The notes: generated by a model from the letters alone, not told the origin. Counted from the stretch's first letter, positions 7,890 to 17,547 are shown. The stretch: DNA of 64,000 bases from CAYONZ01 sp964405465 (GCA_964405465.1 CAYONZ010000003.1:80607-144606), one strand, 5' to 3'. Translations and numbers: made by a program.

Positions 7890-9209
7890 ATGAGAACGCC
7901 TAAGTTTGACATGAATATTTTTAAAAAACGCCGTGATGAATTTGCCAAACACGTATCTCCTGGGTCTGTTCTGATTTTGCCTTCACATCCAGAGTACATT
8001 CGAAATCACGATGTACACCACTCTTACCGCCAAGACAGTAATCTTTTTTATCTCACTGGATTTGAGGAGCCTGAATCAATTTTGGTATTCCGCCCAGGAC
8101 AGACTCCAGAGTCGATCATGTTTGTTCGTGCGAAAGACGAGGAACGTGAAACCTGGGATGGTTTTCGTTATGGTCCAGAAGGTGTTGCGAAGAATTTTTT
8201 AATAAACAAATGTTATTTGATTGCAGACTTTGATAAAGAAATTGTTGGCTTACTAAAAGACAGCGATCGCATTTATTATCACTGGGCAATTGATCACGGG
8301 TTTGATCAAAAAATGATTTCGATACTTGAGCGAACTCGCTTGAGTCATGGTCGCTCTGGACGCGGACAACTTCCTATGAATGATTCATGGGAAGTCCTTG
8401 GAGAGATGCGCTCGATAAAATCGAATTACGAAATTGAAGTGCTTCGCAAAGCAGGAGAAATTTCGGCCAAAGCTCACGTTGCCGCAATGAAATTCACTAA
8501 GCCCGGAGTGAATGAACGACAGATTCATGGCGTCTTGATGGCCGCTATGTTTGGCGAATGCGCCTCGCGTGAAGGATATGGCACAATCGTCGCGACAGGC
8601 AATAATGCCACTACACTTCATTACGTTTTCAATGATCAAATTTGCAAAGATGGTGAGCTTATTTTGATCGATGCTGGTGCAGAATACGACTACTATACTG
8701 GCGACATCACCAGGACCTTTCCGGTAAATGGCAAATTCTCGGTTGCGCAAAAAAAGGTTTACGAAGGTGTTCTCGCTGTTCAAAAAGATTTGATCGAGAT
8801 GATCAAGCCCGGTCTCCCTTTCAAAGACCTGCAAGACACCGCTATTGACCGCCTAACGGAACTAATGATCGAGTTGAAGCTTTTAACTGGCCACAAAGAC
8901 GAACTTATTAAATCACTCGCCTTCAAAAAATATTATCCACACGGTGTAAGTCACTTTTTAGGAATGGACGTGCACGATTCTGGTCGATACATGTTTGGCA
9001 AAGAGCCACGGCAACTTGAACCAGGTGTTTGCTTTACCATAGAACCTGGTTTGTACATTCCTGAAAATGACACTTCGGCACCTGCAGAACTGAGAGGAAT
9101 CGGCATTCGTATTGAAGACAATATCGTGGTGACTCAAGACGGATACGAAAACCTAACTAAGCTGGCACCAAAAGAAATTCATGAGATCGAAGCTTTGATG
9201 GCCCGCTAA
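7890..9209 (+). CDS. pepP: Xaa-Pro aminopeptidase (M24B)
   Basis: 439 residues. It removes N-terminal residues that precede proline. The AMP_N domain (about 1-130, with DSNLFYLTGFEEP) is followed by the pita-bread catalytic domain. The five metal ligands are visible: Asp in LIDAGAEYDYY (about 261), Asp in GDITRTFP (about 272), His in YPHGVSHFLG (about 351), Glu in FTIEPGLY (about 385) and Glu in IRIEDNIVV (about 409). AAGGAG lies 5 nt before the ATG. No signal peptide is present, so it is cytoplasmic. Confidence 0.95.
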   Translation: MRTPKFDMNIFKKRRDEFAKHVSPGSVLILPSHPEYIRNHDVHHSYRQDSNLFYLTGFEEPESILVFRPGQTPESIMFVRAKDEERETWDGFRYGPEGVAKNFLINKCYLIADFDKEIVGLLKDSDRIYYHWAIDHGFDQKMISILERTRLSHGRSGRGQLPMNDSWEVLGEMRSIKSNYEIEVLRKAGEISAKAHVAAMKFTKPGVNERQIHGVLMAAMFGECASREGYGTIVATGNNATTLHYVFNDQICKDGELILIDAGAEYDYYTGDITRTFPVNGKFSVAQKKVYEGVLAVQKDLIEMIKPGLPFKDLQDTAIDRLTELMIELKLLTGHKDELIKSLAFKKYYPHGVSHFLGMDVHDSGRYMFGKEPRQLEPGVCFTIEPGLYIPENDTSAPAELRGIGIRIEDNIVVTQDGYENLTKLAPKEIHEIEALMAR

Positions 9210-9284
9210 AGTTGAGTATTTAAAGCTAAGAAAATTTGAAAAGTCGGAGTAGATATTTCGGCTTGAAGAACCAGCTTGATGAGC

Positions 9285-9314
9285 CGGTTGATACATCGAT
9301 GCCTGTATCAACCG
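9285..9314. terminator. Hairpin between convergent genes
   Basis: Perfect 10-bp arms CGGTTGATAC (9285-9294) and GTATCAACCG (9305-9314) with a 10-nt loop. It lies 75 nt after the pepP stop and 18 nt before the 3' end of the opposing permease gene. No long T-tract follows on either strand, so it may be a weak or Rho-assisted terminator. Confidence 0.45.
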
Positions 9315-9331
9315 CAATTTAAATACACTCC

Positions 9332-10165
9332 CTAAACCCTTCGTGGGTTTAAAATATCGCGAAGTCCGTCGGCAACTAAATTGAATCCAAGAACCATAAC
9401 AAAAATGGCAATACCGGCAAAGACACTGACGTGGGGAGCCTCGATCAAAACTCTGCGACCGGCATTGAGAAGCGCACCCCAGGTTGGAACATTGGAGGGC
9501 GCGCCAAGCCCCAGAAAGCTCAGGCCTGATTCTGTCAGAATTGCTCCCGCCATTCCGAAACTCGCTTGCACGACAAGAAGACTCAAGAGATTGGGCCAAA
9601 TGTGTAAACACAAAATACGTAAATGACCTGCGCCAAGTGCTTGGGCTGCCACCACATAGTCCCGTGTTTTCAAATGAAGAATTTCTCCGCGCACCAAGCG
9701 CGCGTAGGCTGTCCAACTTGTCACACACATGGCAATTATTAAATTATTTATGGAGGGACCAAGAACAGCGACAAGTGACAGTGCCAAAAGAAATCCAGGA
9801 AATGCATAAAGCATATCAAGAAACCGCATGATTAAAATGTCCACCCAACCACCAAAGTATCCGGCAACAGAACCAATGCTTAAACCCAGCAGAACACTAA
9901 TCGAAACAACGACCAACGACACGTATAAACTCACACGCGCGCCATAGATAACCTGAGCAAAAACATCGCTACCATTTTGGTCGAGACCAAACACATGCTC
10001 CGACGAGGGTGCTTGAAATCTATCGGCTAGCGACATTTGCGTTGGGTCTTGTTGCGCCACAAATGGCGCCAAAATAGCGATGATAATCATGAACAAAATC
10101 ACGCTCAAACCGACAAAGAATAATCCACGACGTTGCAGAGATTTGACAAACGACAATTGCCTCAC
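9332..10165 (-). CDS. Peptide/nickel-type ABC transporter permease, OppC/DppC family
   Basis: 277 residues with the OppC_N helix near residues 13-38 and the BPD_transp_1 core of five or so helices. The EAA loop is visible (AAQALGAGHLRILCLHIWPN), which contacts the ATPase subunit. GTG start overlapping the stop of the upstream permease as GTGA, so the two are coupled. No substrate-binding protein or ATPase gene lies in the window; those must come from elsewhere. Oligopeptide or dipeptide import is the usual role; the exact substrate cannot be told. Confidence 0.92.
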   Translation of the reverse strand: MRQLSFVKSLQRRGLFFVGLSVILFMIIIAILAPFVAQQDPTQMSLADRFQAPSSEHVFGLDQNGSDVFAQVIYGARVSLYVSLVVVSISVLLGLSIGSVAGYFGGWVDILIMRFLDMLYAFPGFLLALSLVAVLGPSINNLIIAMCVTSWTAYARLVRGEILHLKTRDYVVAAQALGAGHLRILCLHIWPNLLSLLVVQASFGMAGAILTESGLSFLGLGAPSNVPTWGALLNAGRRVLIEAPHVSVFAGIAIFVMVLGFNLVADGLRDILNPRRV

Positions 10166-11079
10166 GACAACCTCACCTTAGGATTTGCAACCGCATAAGC
10201 TAAGTCTGTCACCAGATTTACAAAAACATAGGTACATACAATGAATAGCGTGCACCCTTGAACTAGTGGATAATTTCGCTGTTGAATGGCCTGAAATAAA
10301 AGCGTTCCCACTCCGGGCCAATCATAAATCGTTTCAACAATCACAGTACCCGTGAGGAGTGCGCCAAACTGGAGACCCACAATAGTGATGACTGGCATCA
10401 GTGCATTTGCAAGAGCATGTTTGAAATACAAAATTGTTGGCCGCAAGCCTTTTGCCTTGGCCACTCGTATATAGTCTTCTTTCACCACGTCGATCATCGA
10501 AGCACGAGTCGTCTGCATCAAAATTGATGACAGACCCGAGGCAAGCGTCAGCGCTGGAAGTATCAAGTGAGAAAAATCTCCCCGCTCACTAACTGGCAAT
10601 AGATCAAGCTTGATGGCAAAAATCAGAATCAGCATTGGACCCAAAAAAAATCCAGGAGTCGACATCCCCAGCATGCCCCACAACATAATCCCTCGGTCAA
10701 ATATCGTGTGTTTTTTTACCGCAGCGAAAACTCCTAGGGGAATGCCGATGGACATCGCCAAGATCATCGCTGCAAAGGTGAGCTCGACAGTTGCAGGAAT
10801 GCGCTCCAGAATTTCTTCGGCAACAGGGCGTTTGCTCTGTAATGATCGACCGAGATCGAATCGCACAAGCCCTTGCCAAAACAAACCATATTGGGCTGCC
10901 AATGGCTGGTCGAGCCCAAGCTCGTGACGTAAAATCGCTTTGTCGGCGACGGTGGCCTGATCCCCGAGCATGATATCGACAGGATCACCCGGAACGAAAT
11001 GAATCAGCATGAAGGTGATGGTGGTCACCCCTAGTAAAACCGGAATCGTCGAAATAAGTCGTTTTATAAAATAAATCAT
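10162..11079 (-). CDS. Peptide/nickel-type ABC transporter permease, OppB/DppB family
   Basis: 305 residues. Begins with the typical MIYFIKRLISTIPVLLGVTT helix and FVPGDPVDIMLG periplasmic loop, then the permease core with the EAA motif (RVAKAKGLRPTILYFKHALA). Partner of the OppC/DppC-type permease downstream. It starts 6 nt after the stop of the exported Ser/Pro-rich protein gene and lacks a clear ribosome site, so it may rely on translational coupling to that gene. Confidence 0.93.
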   Translation of the reverse strand: MIYFIKRLISTIPVLLGVTTITFMLIHFVPGDPVDIMLGDQATVADKAILRHELGLDQPLAAQYGLFWQGLVRFDLGRSLQSKRPVAEEILERIPATVELTFAAMILAMSIGIPLGVFAAVKKHTIFDRGIMLWGMLGMSTPGFFLGPMLILIFAIKLDLLPVSERGDFSHLILPALTLASGLSSILMQTTRASMIDVVKEDYIRVAKAKGLRPTILYFKHALANALMPVITIVGLQFGALLTGTVIVETIYDWPGVGTLLFQAIQQRNYPLVQGCTLFIVCTYVFVNLVTDLAYAVANPKVRLS

Positions 11080-11085
11080 ATTTGT

Positions 11086-12618
11086 TTATTCGCTTGCGCC
11101 GCTTTCTGGGTCTTGCTTTAAGATCATGCCCTTGCCGCCCGGCACACCGGACTTCTTCGGAGTCTCCGGATCCACAGGCGCCGGTTGCTGCAATATCTTC
11201 CGCTTCTTCAAAACACTAGGCGGCACTTCACTCGGGGACTCCGTCCCCGAATTGGCCGACGGGGACGGAGCCCCTGAATTCACAGACTGCGACGGAGCCT
11301 GCGAATCCGCAGACCGAGGGGGAATCGCTTTAGCCGCCGCGCCCCCCATGGAGGGCTTCGCCACGACCTCGGAGGCCCGATCTGACGCTCTCGCTGAGGT
11401 CCCACTCTCTTCAAGCCAGTTGTCATTCGCCGTTGTTTGACCAGTTGTCTGCTCGAGCTCCGTCCCCCCACCTAAAGAATCAGACTCCCCGCCGTAGCGA
11501 GCTGAGGGGTGGGACGCTCGAGGTGCGCTCATGTCCGGCGCGAGCCCGTCTTGGTCGCGCGATCCGCCAATCGTGTCCGCGCCCTGATTCAAACCAGCCC
11601 CTGAGGTCACGGCGCCCAAGTCATGCGATGGTTGGCTATGGCGAGCCCCCCGAGCAATCACGTTCTCCGTCCCCGAAGGAATTTCTCCGAACAGCGCCTT
11701 GAGGGGGCCATCTGGATTGATTCGCAGATTCCCGGTCGCAGTTTGCTTGTCCGCCACCAACTCACTCTTAATCCCTACCTGCGGCGTGTTTGTCGCCAAA
11801 ACCTCACCCTGTTTTGTTACCCAGCTCTCGAAGCGAACATTCTTAAATGTGTTCTGCACCCGAAATACTTCGATATTTCCCATGCGCTCCTGGCGAACGA
11901 TATTTGCACTTCCTGTTAAAAGCTCGGCATCCTCTTCAGCAAATGCATTGTAGGTATAGTTGACACCTGTCTTGATTCCATCCTTCGACTGAACCATCAA
12001 ATATACCAAGAACGTGCTCAAGAACGAACCCTTCGGGACCTTTTTTTGCACCGTTTTAATCTTACCATCGACATTGATTTTGGCCGTCATCTCGCCACTA
12101 TGAAACTGAGCATCGATCGTCTTCGATTTGCCCGCGTCGATTTCAATGTACTGGTAAGAAATGGGGGAGAGTCCAGAGTTCGCTCTTGCGCGCAAGCTTT
12201 CGACCAATGTTTTTTCATTCAATACCAACTTAAGATAGTATGTCGAAATGAACTCAGAGCGAACTTTATCGAATTCATATTTTTGTGCGATGAAGCCTTT
12301 ATGCTCGCCACCCAAAAATATTTTTGAATAGCCATCAAACAAAACACTCAAATTCTCTTTTGAATTTGGTGTTGAATTTTGATTCGAAACCGCAGCAGGG
12401 GAGCTCTGTGAGGCCGAAGGCGATCCCCCAGAGCTTTTTTTCTGTGGTAGATTTTTAGGAGGAAGTTTGTCTTCAATCGAAGGTTTCCCCACAGGGTTCG
12501 CAAGTGCCGCCGTGCCCTTAGATGATGCGCCAATCGCGAAACACACAGAGTTCGCCACCAACACGAATGCGAAAACCATGTTCACGACTATTTTTCGAAA
12601 ATTGAAAGGCAAGACCAT
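11086..12618 (-). CDS. Exported protein with conserved beta-rich domain and Ser/Pro/Gly-rich tail
   Basis: 510 residues. A signal peptide covers about residues 1-28 (VFAFVLVANSVCFAIG). A globular region follows at about 95-290, beta-rich in character (GEHKGFIAQKYEFDKV), reminiscent of DUF3108-like periplasmic domains but not firmly assigned. Residues from about 310 are low-complexity and contain four exact GGGGACGGAG copies, read as GTE or APS, including a near-repeat NSGAPSPSANSGTESPS. It is the first gene of an operon with the two peptide permeases; its N-terminus faces the divergent TadG-like gene. A periplasmic partner of the transporter is possible but unproven. The tail could be shaped by repeat insertion. 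Confidence 0.8.
   Translation of the reverse strand: MVLPFNFRKIVVNMVFAFVLVANSVCFAIGASSKGTAALANPVGKPSIEDKLPPKNLPQKKSSGGSPSASQSSPAAVSNQNSTPNSKENLSVLFDGYSKIFLGGEHKGFIAQKYEFDKVRSEFISTYYLKLVLNEKTLVESLRARANSGLSPISYQYIEIDAGKSKTIDAQFHSGEMTAKINVDGKIKTVQKKVPKGSFLSTFLVYLMVQSKDGIKTGVNYTYNAFAEEDAELLTGSANIVRQERMGNIEVFRVQNTFKNVRFESWVTKQGEVLATNTPQVGIKSELVADKQTATGNLRINPDGPLKALFGEIPSGTENVIARGARHSQPSHDLGAVTSGAGLNQGADTIGGSRDQDGLAPDMSAPRASHPSARYGGESDSLGGGTELEQTTGQTTANDNWLEESGTSARASDRASEVVAKPSMGGAAAKAIPPRSADSQAPSQSVNSGAPSPSANSGTESPSEVPPSVLKKRKILQQPAPVDPETPKKSGVPGGKGMILKQDPESGASE
11239..11270. repeat. Two opposed GGGGACGGAG copies
   Basis: The reverse-complement copy (11239-11248) and the forward copy (11261-11270) lie 12 bp apart inside the Ser/Pro-rich tail of the exported protein. 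The first also forms part of a short inverted repeat GGGGACTCCGTCCCC. The gene reads them in different frames, as GTES and GAPSP. Confidence 0.75.
11458..11467 (-). repeat. GGGGACGGAG copy
   Basis: Exact 10-mer on the coding strand of the exported-protein gene, extended to GGGGACGGAGCTCGA as in the 2043-2078 palindrome. Read as GTEL. Confidence 0.7.
11665..11674 (-). repeat. GGGGACGGAG copy
   Basis: Exact 10-mer on the coding strand of the exported-protein gene, read as SGTEN at the border of the globular domain and the low-complexity tail. Confidence 0.7.
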
Positions 12619-12724
12619 AGTTGGGATTCCTTTTTTCTTTTGCTACTTCTTCACTAAAGCTGCGATTCTATTTTTAAGGCTATCAGCCAAAAATGAGGAC
12701 TGCAACTTGGGCACCGCAATCAGA

Positions 12725-14896
12725 ATGAAAGCTCGACCAAAGCGCAATTTTTTGCGAAACCAGCGCGGGCAAATGGCGCTGTTCATCGTTTTGATTTTCG
12801 AAGTTCTCTTCGCTTTTTTTGCCATGGTCATCAATGTCGGTCTTTCGGTACATGACAAAATCAATTTGCAAAATGCCGTCGATCTCGGGGCCTATTATGC
12901 AGCATCAAAACAAGCTGAAGTACTCAATGAAATTGCACATCTCAATTACCAGATCAGACAAGACTACAAGCTGCTCACCTGGAGACATCGCGTTTTAGGA
13001 ACAATGGGAGAAGGGTATCAACTCACCATGCCTGGCGGAGGCACCGCCTACATCAAGACTCACCCGTCGAATTCTCGATACACTGGTCCAGAAAATGAAA
13101 CCGGATTCAAATGGAATCAAGTTCCGGTTGCAGGAATACCCAACACCGAAGAGCCCGTGATCTGCATCGCCAATTCACTTTGGCATTCAAGTAAAAAAGT
13201 CTATCCTCCCGATGCGCCAGACGATGTTTGCAATATCAATCTTGGTAGCGCCACTCCAGCTTTGCCACAAATTCAAGTTCAGGCAGGAGGAGGAAGCTTA
13301 GTTTTTGGCATTATACAAGATATGCAAAATGCCAAGAACGCTGTCGACTCACTGGCCGTTCAGCTCGCCAACAAAGCTCCAGAATTTTCGTATCTCAATT
13401 GGTGGTTTGGTGCGACCTCCATGATGGCCTATCGCGAAGCTGCGGGCTCTAGAAAAATGATTGTGCGCCAATTAGCAAAAAAACTTTCAGCAGCAACGAA
13501 CGATTTCACTGATCTTGAAAATCAATCCGTACGTGAAGGTGTACTTAAGACGATCAAAAAAAATCTGACCGCTGGTAATCTCAAATCTTTTCGCGACTCT
13601 GACGTGAAAATTCTCAATAGCATGGGCAGTCCCAACTGTGCGGTCGAACAAGACGGCAGCCCCAGATGGCTTTCTGAAATTATGATCGATCCCCTTTTGC
13701 TTTATCGACATGTGTATACACAGGGTTACTTAGGGAGTTCCTATTTTTTTCGAGCACTACCTGTCACGGCGGGCTCTCCAGCACTTTCGGGCACAAGCCT
13801 CATGCACACCAATCTTGATGCCGTGAACGCCCTTTCGCAGTACCTAGTTGACGGGCTTCCTGCCCGCAACAGACTTCATGCCATTCGAGGATTCGAAAAA
13901 AATCCGTGGTGCATGGCCTATGTGGGAGTCTTTGCCAAGACCAGTCCCTCGAAACCATTTGCACCAAAATCGACTTCGCCTGTTTTTATTGCTCGCTCGT
14001 TTGCAATGCCTTTTGGAGGTCGCATCGGACCATGGGACAAGACAAAATGGAATCTCGGGTCCGACCACAGTGACAGCGGTGATGAGATCGATCCACTAGC
14101 TGTACCACGCTCACTCAACGGAAGTTTTCCGAATCGCCAAGGGCCGGATGCTCCAAGATTTTTTCCGAATTACTCGCGATTTCCTGGGGACAAGTTAGGT
14201 TTAAAATCTCACCAAGCCCTCTCCGTTTTTCGAGGAGCTTCACAGCAAGGTTCTCAGGTTCTCGAACCAATTTGGTGGGCACATTTTTTTAACTCCGGAA
14301 CTGTCTCAGGTGATTTTCTGGCGTTTGACGAAACTTCTCCGCCAAATCTTCCTCCACCAAATATTCGTCGTATCGAACAAGCGGCAGTGGCACCTGATTT
14401 GTTTGATGTCATGTACTACTCGATTGAACCGCGCTACTTTCACTCATACGGAAAATACAACGCCACTGGGCGCATTAATTTAAGCAATGAAGATTTCAAA
14501 GTGATCCCCTACGACCTCGGCCATCGGGAGGGTTTTCCAGCCTACAGCCAAGTGCGTGATCAAACTGAAGTCGCAAGTGCCATTCTCGATCTCGCCAAGG
14601 CTTTTTGGATGATCCGCAACCCTGCACAGGTTCTAACGAGCTGGGCCCAAACCGAACCCAACAGTTACGATTCGATTCCCTCTAACTTTGGCAATTGTGC
14701 TTTGCGACCGCCGGCGCCTGTTCCTGGTGATAATTTTCGTTTTGCCAACCCAGGAAATTGTGTCGTCGGTGGGCGCACAGGATATTCTGTCAGATTGGTT
14801 TCACTCGACTATCTTCTCGGTCAACACAAGGGTCTCGGCGGCCCTGGTACCTCAGGCGCCATTCTCAATTCACCGACCCCTGAAAACACTTGGTGA
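12725..14896 (+). CDS. TadG-like (Flp pilus-type) membrane-anchored exported protein
   Basis: 723 residues from the chosen ATG. The N-terminus NFLRNQRGQMALFIVLIF, followed by a long helix and INLQNAVDLGAYYAA, is the TadE/TadG-type signal-anchor and adjacent conserved segment: a positively charged end, Gly-Gln, one hydrophobic helix, then an amphipathic Asn/Ala segment. The large remainder should be periplasmic and has no recognised domain. In Tad systems such pseudopilins support Flp pilus or surface assembly; no other tad gene is in the window. The frame is open further upstream to 12467, but that part overlaps the divergent gene and encodes no TadG-like sequence. A strong terminator begins within its stop codon. 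Confidence 0.8.
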   Translation: MKARPKRNFLRNQRGQMALFIVLIFEVLFAFFAMVINVGLSVHDKINLQNAVDLGAYYAASKQAEVLNEIAHLNYQIRQDYKLLTWRHRVLGTMGEGYQLTMPGGGTAYIKTHPSNSRYTGPENETGFKWNQVPVAGIPNTEEPVICIANSLWHSSKKVYPPDAPDDVCNINLGSATPALPQIQVQAGGGSLVFGIIQDMQNAKNAVDSLAVQLANKAPEFSYLNWWFGATSMMAYREAAGSRKMIVRQLAKKLSAATNDFTDLENQSVREGVLKTIKKNLTAGNLKSFRDSDVKILNSMGSPNCAVEQDGSPRWLSEIMIDPLLLYRHVYTQGYLGSSYFFRALPVTAGSPALSGTSLMHTNLDAVNALSQYLVDGLPARNRLHAIRGFEKNPWCMAYVGVFAKTSPSKPFAPKSTSPVFIARSFAMPFGGRIGPWDKTKWNLGSDHSDSGDEIDPLAVPRSLNGSFPNRQGPDAPRFFPNYSRFPGDKLGLKSHQALSVFRGASQQGSQVLEPIWWAHFFNSGTVSGDFLAFDETSPPNLPPPNIRRIEQAAVAPDLFDVMYYSIEPRYFHSYGKYNATGRINLSNEDFKVIPYDLGHREGFPAYSQVRDQTEVASAILDLAKAFWMIRNPAQVLTSWAQTEPNSYDSIPSNFGNCALRPPAPVPGDNFRFANPGNCVVGGRTGYSVRLVSLDYLLGQHKGLGGPGTSGAILNSPTPENTW

Positions 14897-14919
14897 GCAG
14901 CAAAGACTGCTGCTCTTTT
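14895..14919 (+). terminator. Intrinsic terminator of the TadG-like gene
   Basis: Arms GAGCAGCA (14895-14902) and TGCTGCTC (14908-14915), loop AAGAC, then TTTT. The stem begins inside the TGA stop codon. Confidence 0.8.
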
Positions 14920-15394
14920 GGGCTGAATATTTGGTCAGCGGTCACGAACCCAAGAAAACGGCGTGAGCCGAAGGTGTGAGATGGAGAAATGGCGGTGGCT
15001 ATTTCGACGACGGGCAATGATTAAATCACCCCTAGTGATTCTGTTTAGCAGACCAACCAAACCAAATAAGGGCACAACCTAAGCACTTTGAACTTAGCCC
15101 CATATTTCGTCTTCAAACACAGATCGCAAATCTCATTTTGATACATAAATAATATTTATTTGCTTGCACTCCCCAGGATTCTCGCTCAGCAAAGTGTTCA
15201 ACAACATGACAGGTTCTATTTTTTGACAAACGCTCACCACTCAGTGCCTCTAGATTCGTTTTGAGCTGTTCATCTTTTGAACAACTGGCCAGTCCCTAAC
15301 ACCCCAAATACCCAAGTAAAATTCTCAAGTTACACTTCAAGTCTAGGTCCCAATTTTCCGAAAAGTTATCAAACCGCTTTCAAGAGAGGGCGCA
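14920..15394. other. Non-coding stretch before the Gly-rich protein genes
   Basis: About 475 bp with no convincing ORF or structured RNA. The right end carries the ribosome site GAGAGGG of the next gene. A + strand frame of 102 codons at 15277-15585 runs into that gene in another frame and is taken as chance. A promoter must lie here but no clear -35/-10 pair stands out. Confidence 0.5.
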
Positions 15395-17539
15395 ATGTTA
15401 AAACAAAAACTTTCAATCACCACCTATGTTTTCCTAATCTCCGCCAGTGTCGTGTGGCCAAGTGCTGCGGCTTTGGCGGGTGGAGCGGATACCTACTGTC
15501 CAGATCATTTTCCGGGTTCAGGTCAAGTCACTTACCCGTTGCAGAATGGTCAACAAAAAGTTGTGTGTCAGGTCGCAGGAAGTAAAAACTCAGTCGGAAC
15601 AGCAGTGATAGGACCCGATGGTTCCGAAGTTTTTACGCCAGGGAAGGACTTTAAAGGTTGGAATGAAAATTATTCCTCACAAGCGGCAGGCAGTGGAAAA
15701 AGCAAAGCTGGAGATAAAGTTGTAGATCCTGAACAAAGATACGCTGATCCAGGGGGGGCAAAAAATGCAACGTGCGACGAAGGTCACACATACAATTCTG
15801 TCTCAGGAATGTGTCAGGGCAAGGATGCGGACGGCAACACTACATCCTATGTCCCCGATGCCGACACCAAACAAAATCTGAATCCGAATGTGCAAAATGA
15901 TAAAGGCGACTTCTACACAGTTTACAAAGATCCAAATGGTAAAGAATTAACTCCCCAACAGGCGGTCGAGGCCTTCAATAAAGGACAAGCCGTGCGGAGC
16001 TGTGATGTGAATGGAGGCAAAGAAGATTGCTATAAATCACATTCAGATGATTTCAAACAGGATCCTCGGATTGCGGGAACTTGCGAAGGTCTTGAGGGTA
16101 GTGACCTGAACACTTGTCTCCAAACTGTTGGCGGCGGACCAACTCGCGAAGGAATGGCTGGGGACGGAAGCTCAGCTGCCGCAGGTGCAGCCGGCGGCGC
16201 TGCTGCGGCAGGTGGTTCGGCTCTCATGGCTGCGGGCTCTGCACTTAAACCTGGTGGTTTTCCAAATATCGATCCACAAATTGCAACAGTGGCCACTCGC
16301 ACCCAAATGGTTTGTGACCCTCTCGGATCAGCTCTCGGAGGGCTCTCCTCAATTATGGGAATCGGCGGTGTCGGTGGTGCAATCGCTTCTGGAGCGGTCA
16401 CCGGAGGCGCAATGGCGGTCGTCAATAAATGGAAAGGCGGCTCAGCAAGTGGTGCTAATGCACCAAACTATTCTGATTTAAATATGCGTGCCGGATTCGC
16501 CCGAACCAACAAAAATCAAACCGATCTGAACGCAGTAAAAACCGAGTGGGAGGGACGCAACAGCTCTGCCCGTGAAATGTGCGATAAGGCGGAAAAAGCA
16601 GCCAAGTTCACCGAAAACTTGAACAAAGTTTACGCCGGCGCCTGTAGCGCAGCTTTAACCTACGCTGGAGTTCAATACCTCTCTATTCAAAGTCAAATTA
16701 CTGCCGAGACAGCTTCAGCCTCAGCAACTGGGGCAGGCGCACCCGCGGCCAATCTCATGGCTTCAGTTAGCCAATCCAATTTAGCCATGGTGGGTAAGAA
16801 GGCCGGCTTCTATGCTCTGTCAGTGGCAACTGCAGTCAAAGCCATGCAACAGGCAAAAGCAGCACAGGCGCAATCGAAGGCCGTTTGTGCCTCTCTAGCT
16901 CCTGCCATCGACACCACACTTGCCGATTCCGCAGCTCCAGACCCGAATGATTGCACCAAAGAGCCCGCAAAGAGCAGCATGGCCTGTTTGTGTAAAGATG
17001 CGCTTTTCAAGGACAATGCATTTTGCAAATCGGTGAACAACGGTGCACCTCCCCCAGGATTTACTGCCACCAACAGCCCAACCGGCACACCTGGAGGCAA
17101 TGGCGGATTCGGGGACGGAGACCCAGCAGATCCGAATGCAAACATCATTGATGCTAAACCAAATGATCCATTCACCTACGCAGGAGCAGCTAACCCGGGT
17201 GCGGGAGGCGGCCTCGGTGGCGGCGGCAGTGGCGGCCCCATGTCTCCGAATGCAGCCGCTGGGGATCCGAACGCAGGCAATCAGTCCATCCTAGGTGGAG
17301 TAGGAACAGGTAACGGTTCGTATGGCTACGGCGGAGGCGGTGGATTTCTTTCACGCGTTGGAAGTATGCTTGGTTTCGGGCCGAAAAAAGACATGAATTT
17401 AGCAAAGTATTTGCCCAAGAAAAATCGCGGTCCAGCGGGGCTCGCCGTGAAAGACGGAGTCACCGGATCGCATGGCCCGAGTTTGTGGCAAAAACTTTCG
17501 ATCTCGTATCAGAAAAAACAACCTGAAATGATGAAGTGA
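15395..17539 (+). CDS. Large exported Gly/Ala-rich protein with shared C-terminal tail motif
   Basis: 714 residues. Signal peptide about 1-28 (cleavage after ALA-GG). Residues about 30-240 are a soluble head with spaced cysteines (YCPDHFPG, VVCQVAG, CDEGHTYNSVSGMCQGKD, SCDVNGGKEDCYKS, GTCEGLEGSDLNTC). Then alternate Gly/Ala-rich stretches and helical, Cys-containing segments (about 370-420, 500-550). A Gly-rich linker (about 610-655) leads to the tail HGPSLWQKLSISYQKK at 693-708. A matching tail ends the next gene's product. No family recognised. A surface-exposed or envelope-spanning role near the TadG-like protein is inference. It contains one exact and one near copy of GGGGACGGAG, read as GDG. 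Confidence 0.82.
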   Translation: MLKQKLSITTYVFLISASVVWPSAAALAGGADTYCPDHFPGSGQVTYPLQNGQQKVVCQVAGSKNSVGTAVIGPDGSEVFTPGKDFKGWNENYSSQAAGSGKSKAGDKVVDPEQRYADPGGAKNATCDEGHTYNSVSGMCQGKDADGNTTSYVPDADTKQNLNPNVQNDKGDFYTVYKDPNGKELTPQQAVEAFNKGQAVRSCDVNGGKEDCYKSHSDDFKQDPRIAGTCEGLEGSDLNTCLQTVGGGPTREGMAGDGSSAAAGAAGGAAAAGGSALMAAGSALKPGGFPNIDPQIATVATRTQMVCDPLGSALGGLSSIMGIGGVGGAIASGAVTGGAMAVVNKWKGGSASGANAPNYSDLNMRAGFARTNKNQTDLNAVKTEWEGRNSSAREMCDKAEKAAKFTENLNKVYAGACSAALTYAGVQYLSIQSQITAETASASATGAGAPAANLMASVSQSNLAMVGKKAGFYALSVATAVKAMQQAKAAQAQSKAVCASLAPAIDTTLADSAAPDPNDCTKEPAKSSMACLCKDALFKDNAFCKSVNNGAPPPGFTATNSPTGTPGGNGGFGDGDPADPNANIIDAKPNDPFTYAGAANPGAGGGLGGGGSGGPMSPNAAAGDPNAGNQSILGGVGTGNGSYGYGGGGGFLSRVGSMLGFGPKKDMNLAKYLPKKNRGPAGLAVKDGVTGSHGPSLWQKLSISYQKKQPEMMK
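17111..17120 (+). repeat. GGGGACGGAG copy
   Basis: Exact 10-mer in the Gly-rich gene, read as FGDGD. A near copy (GGGGACGGAA) lies at 16160-16169 in the same gene. Confidence 0.65.
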
Positions 17540-17547
17540 GGACCGCA

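Noticed and set aside
12467..12724. N-terminal extension of the TadG-like frame
   Set aside because: It overlaps the divergent gene's start and signal-peptide region and carries no TadG-like sequence; the later ATG fits the family.
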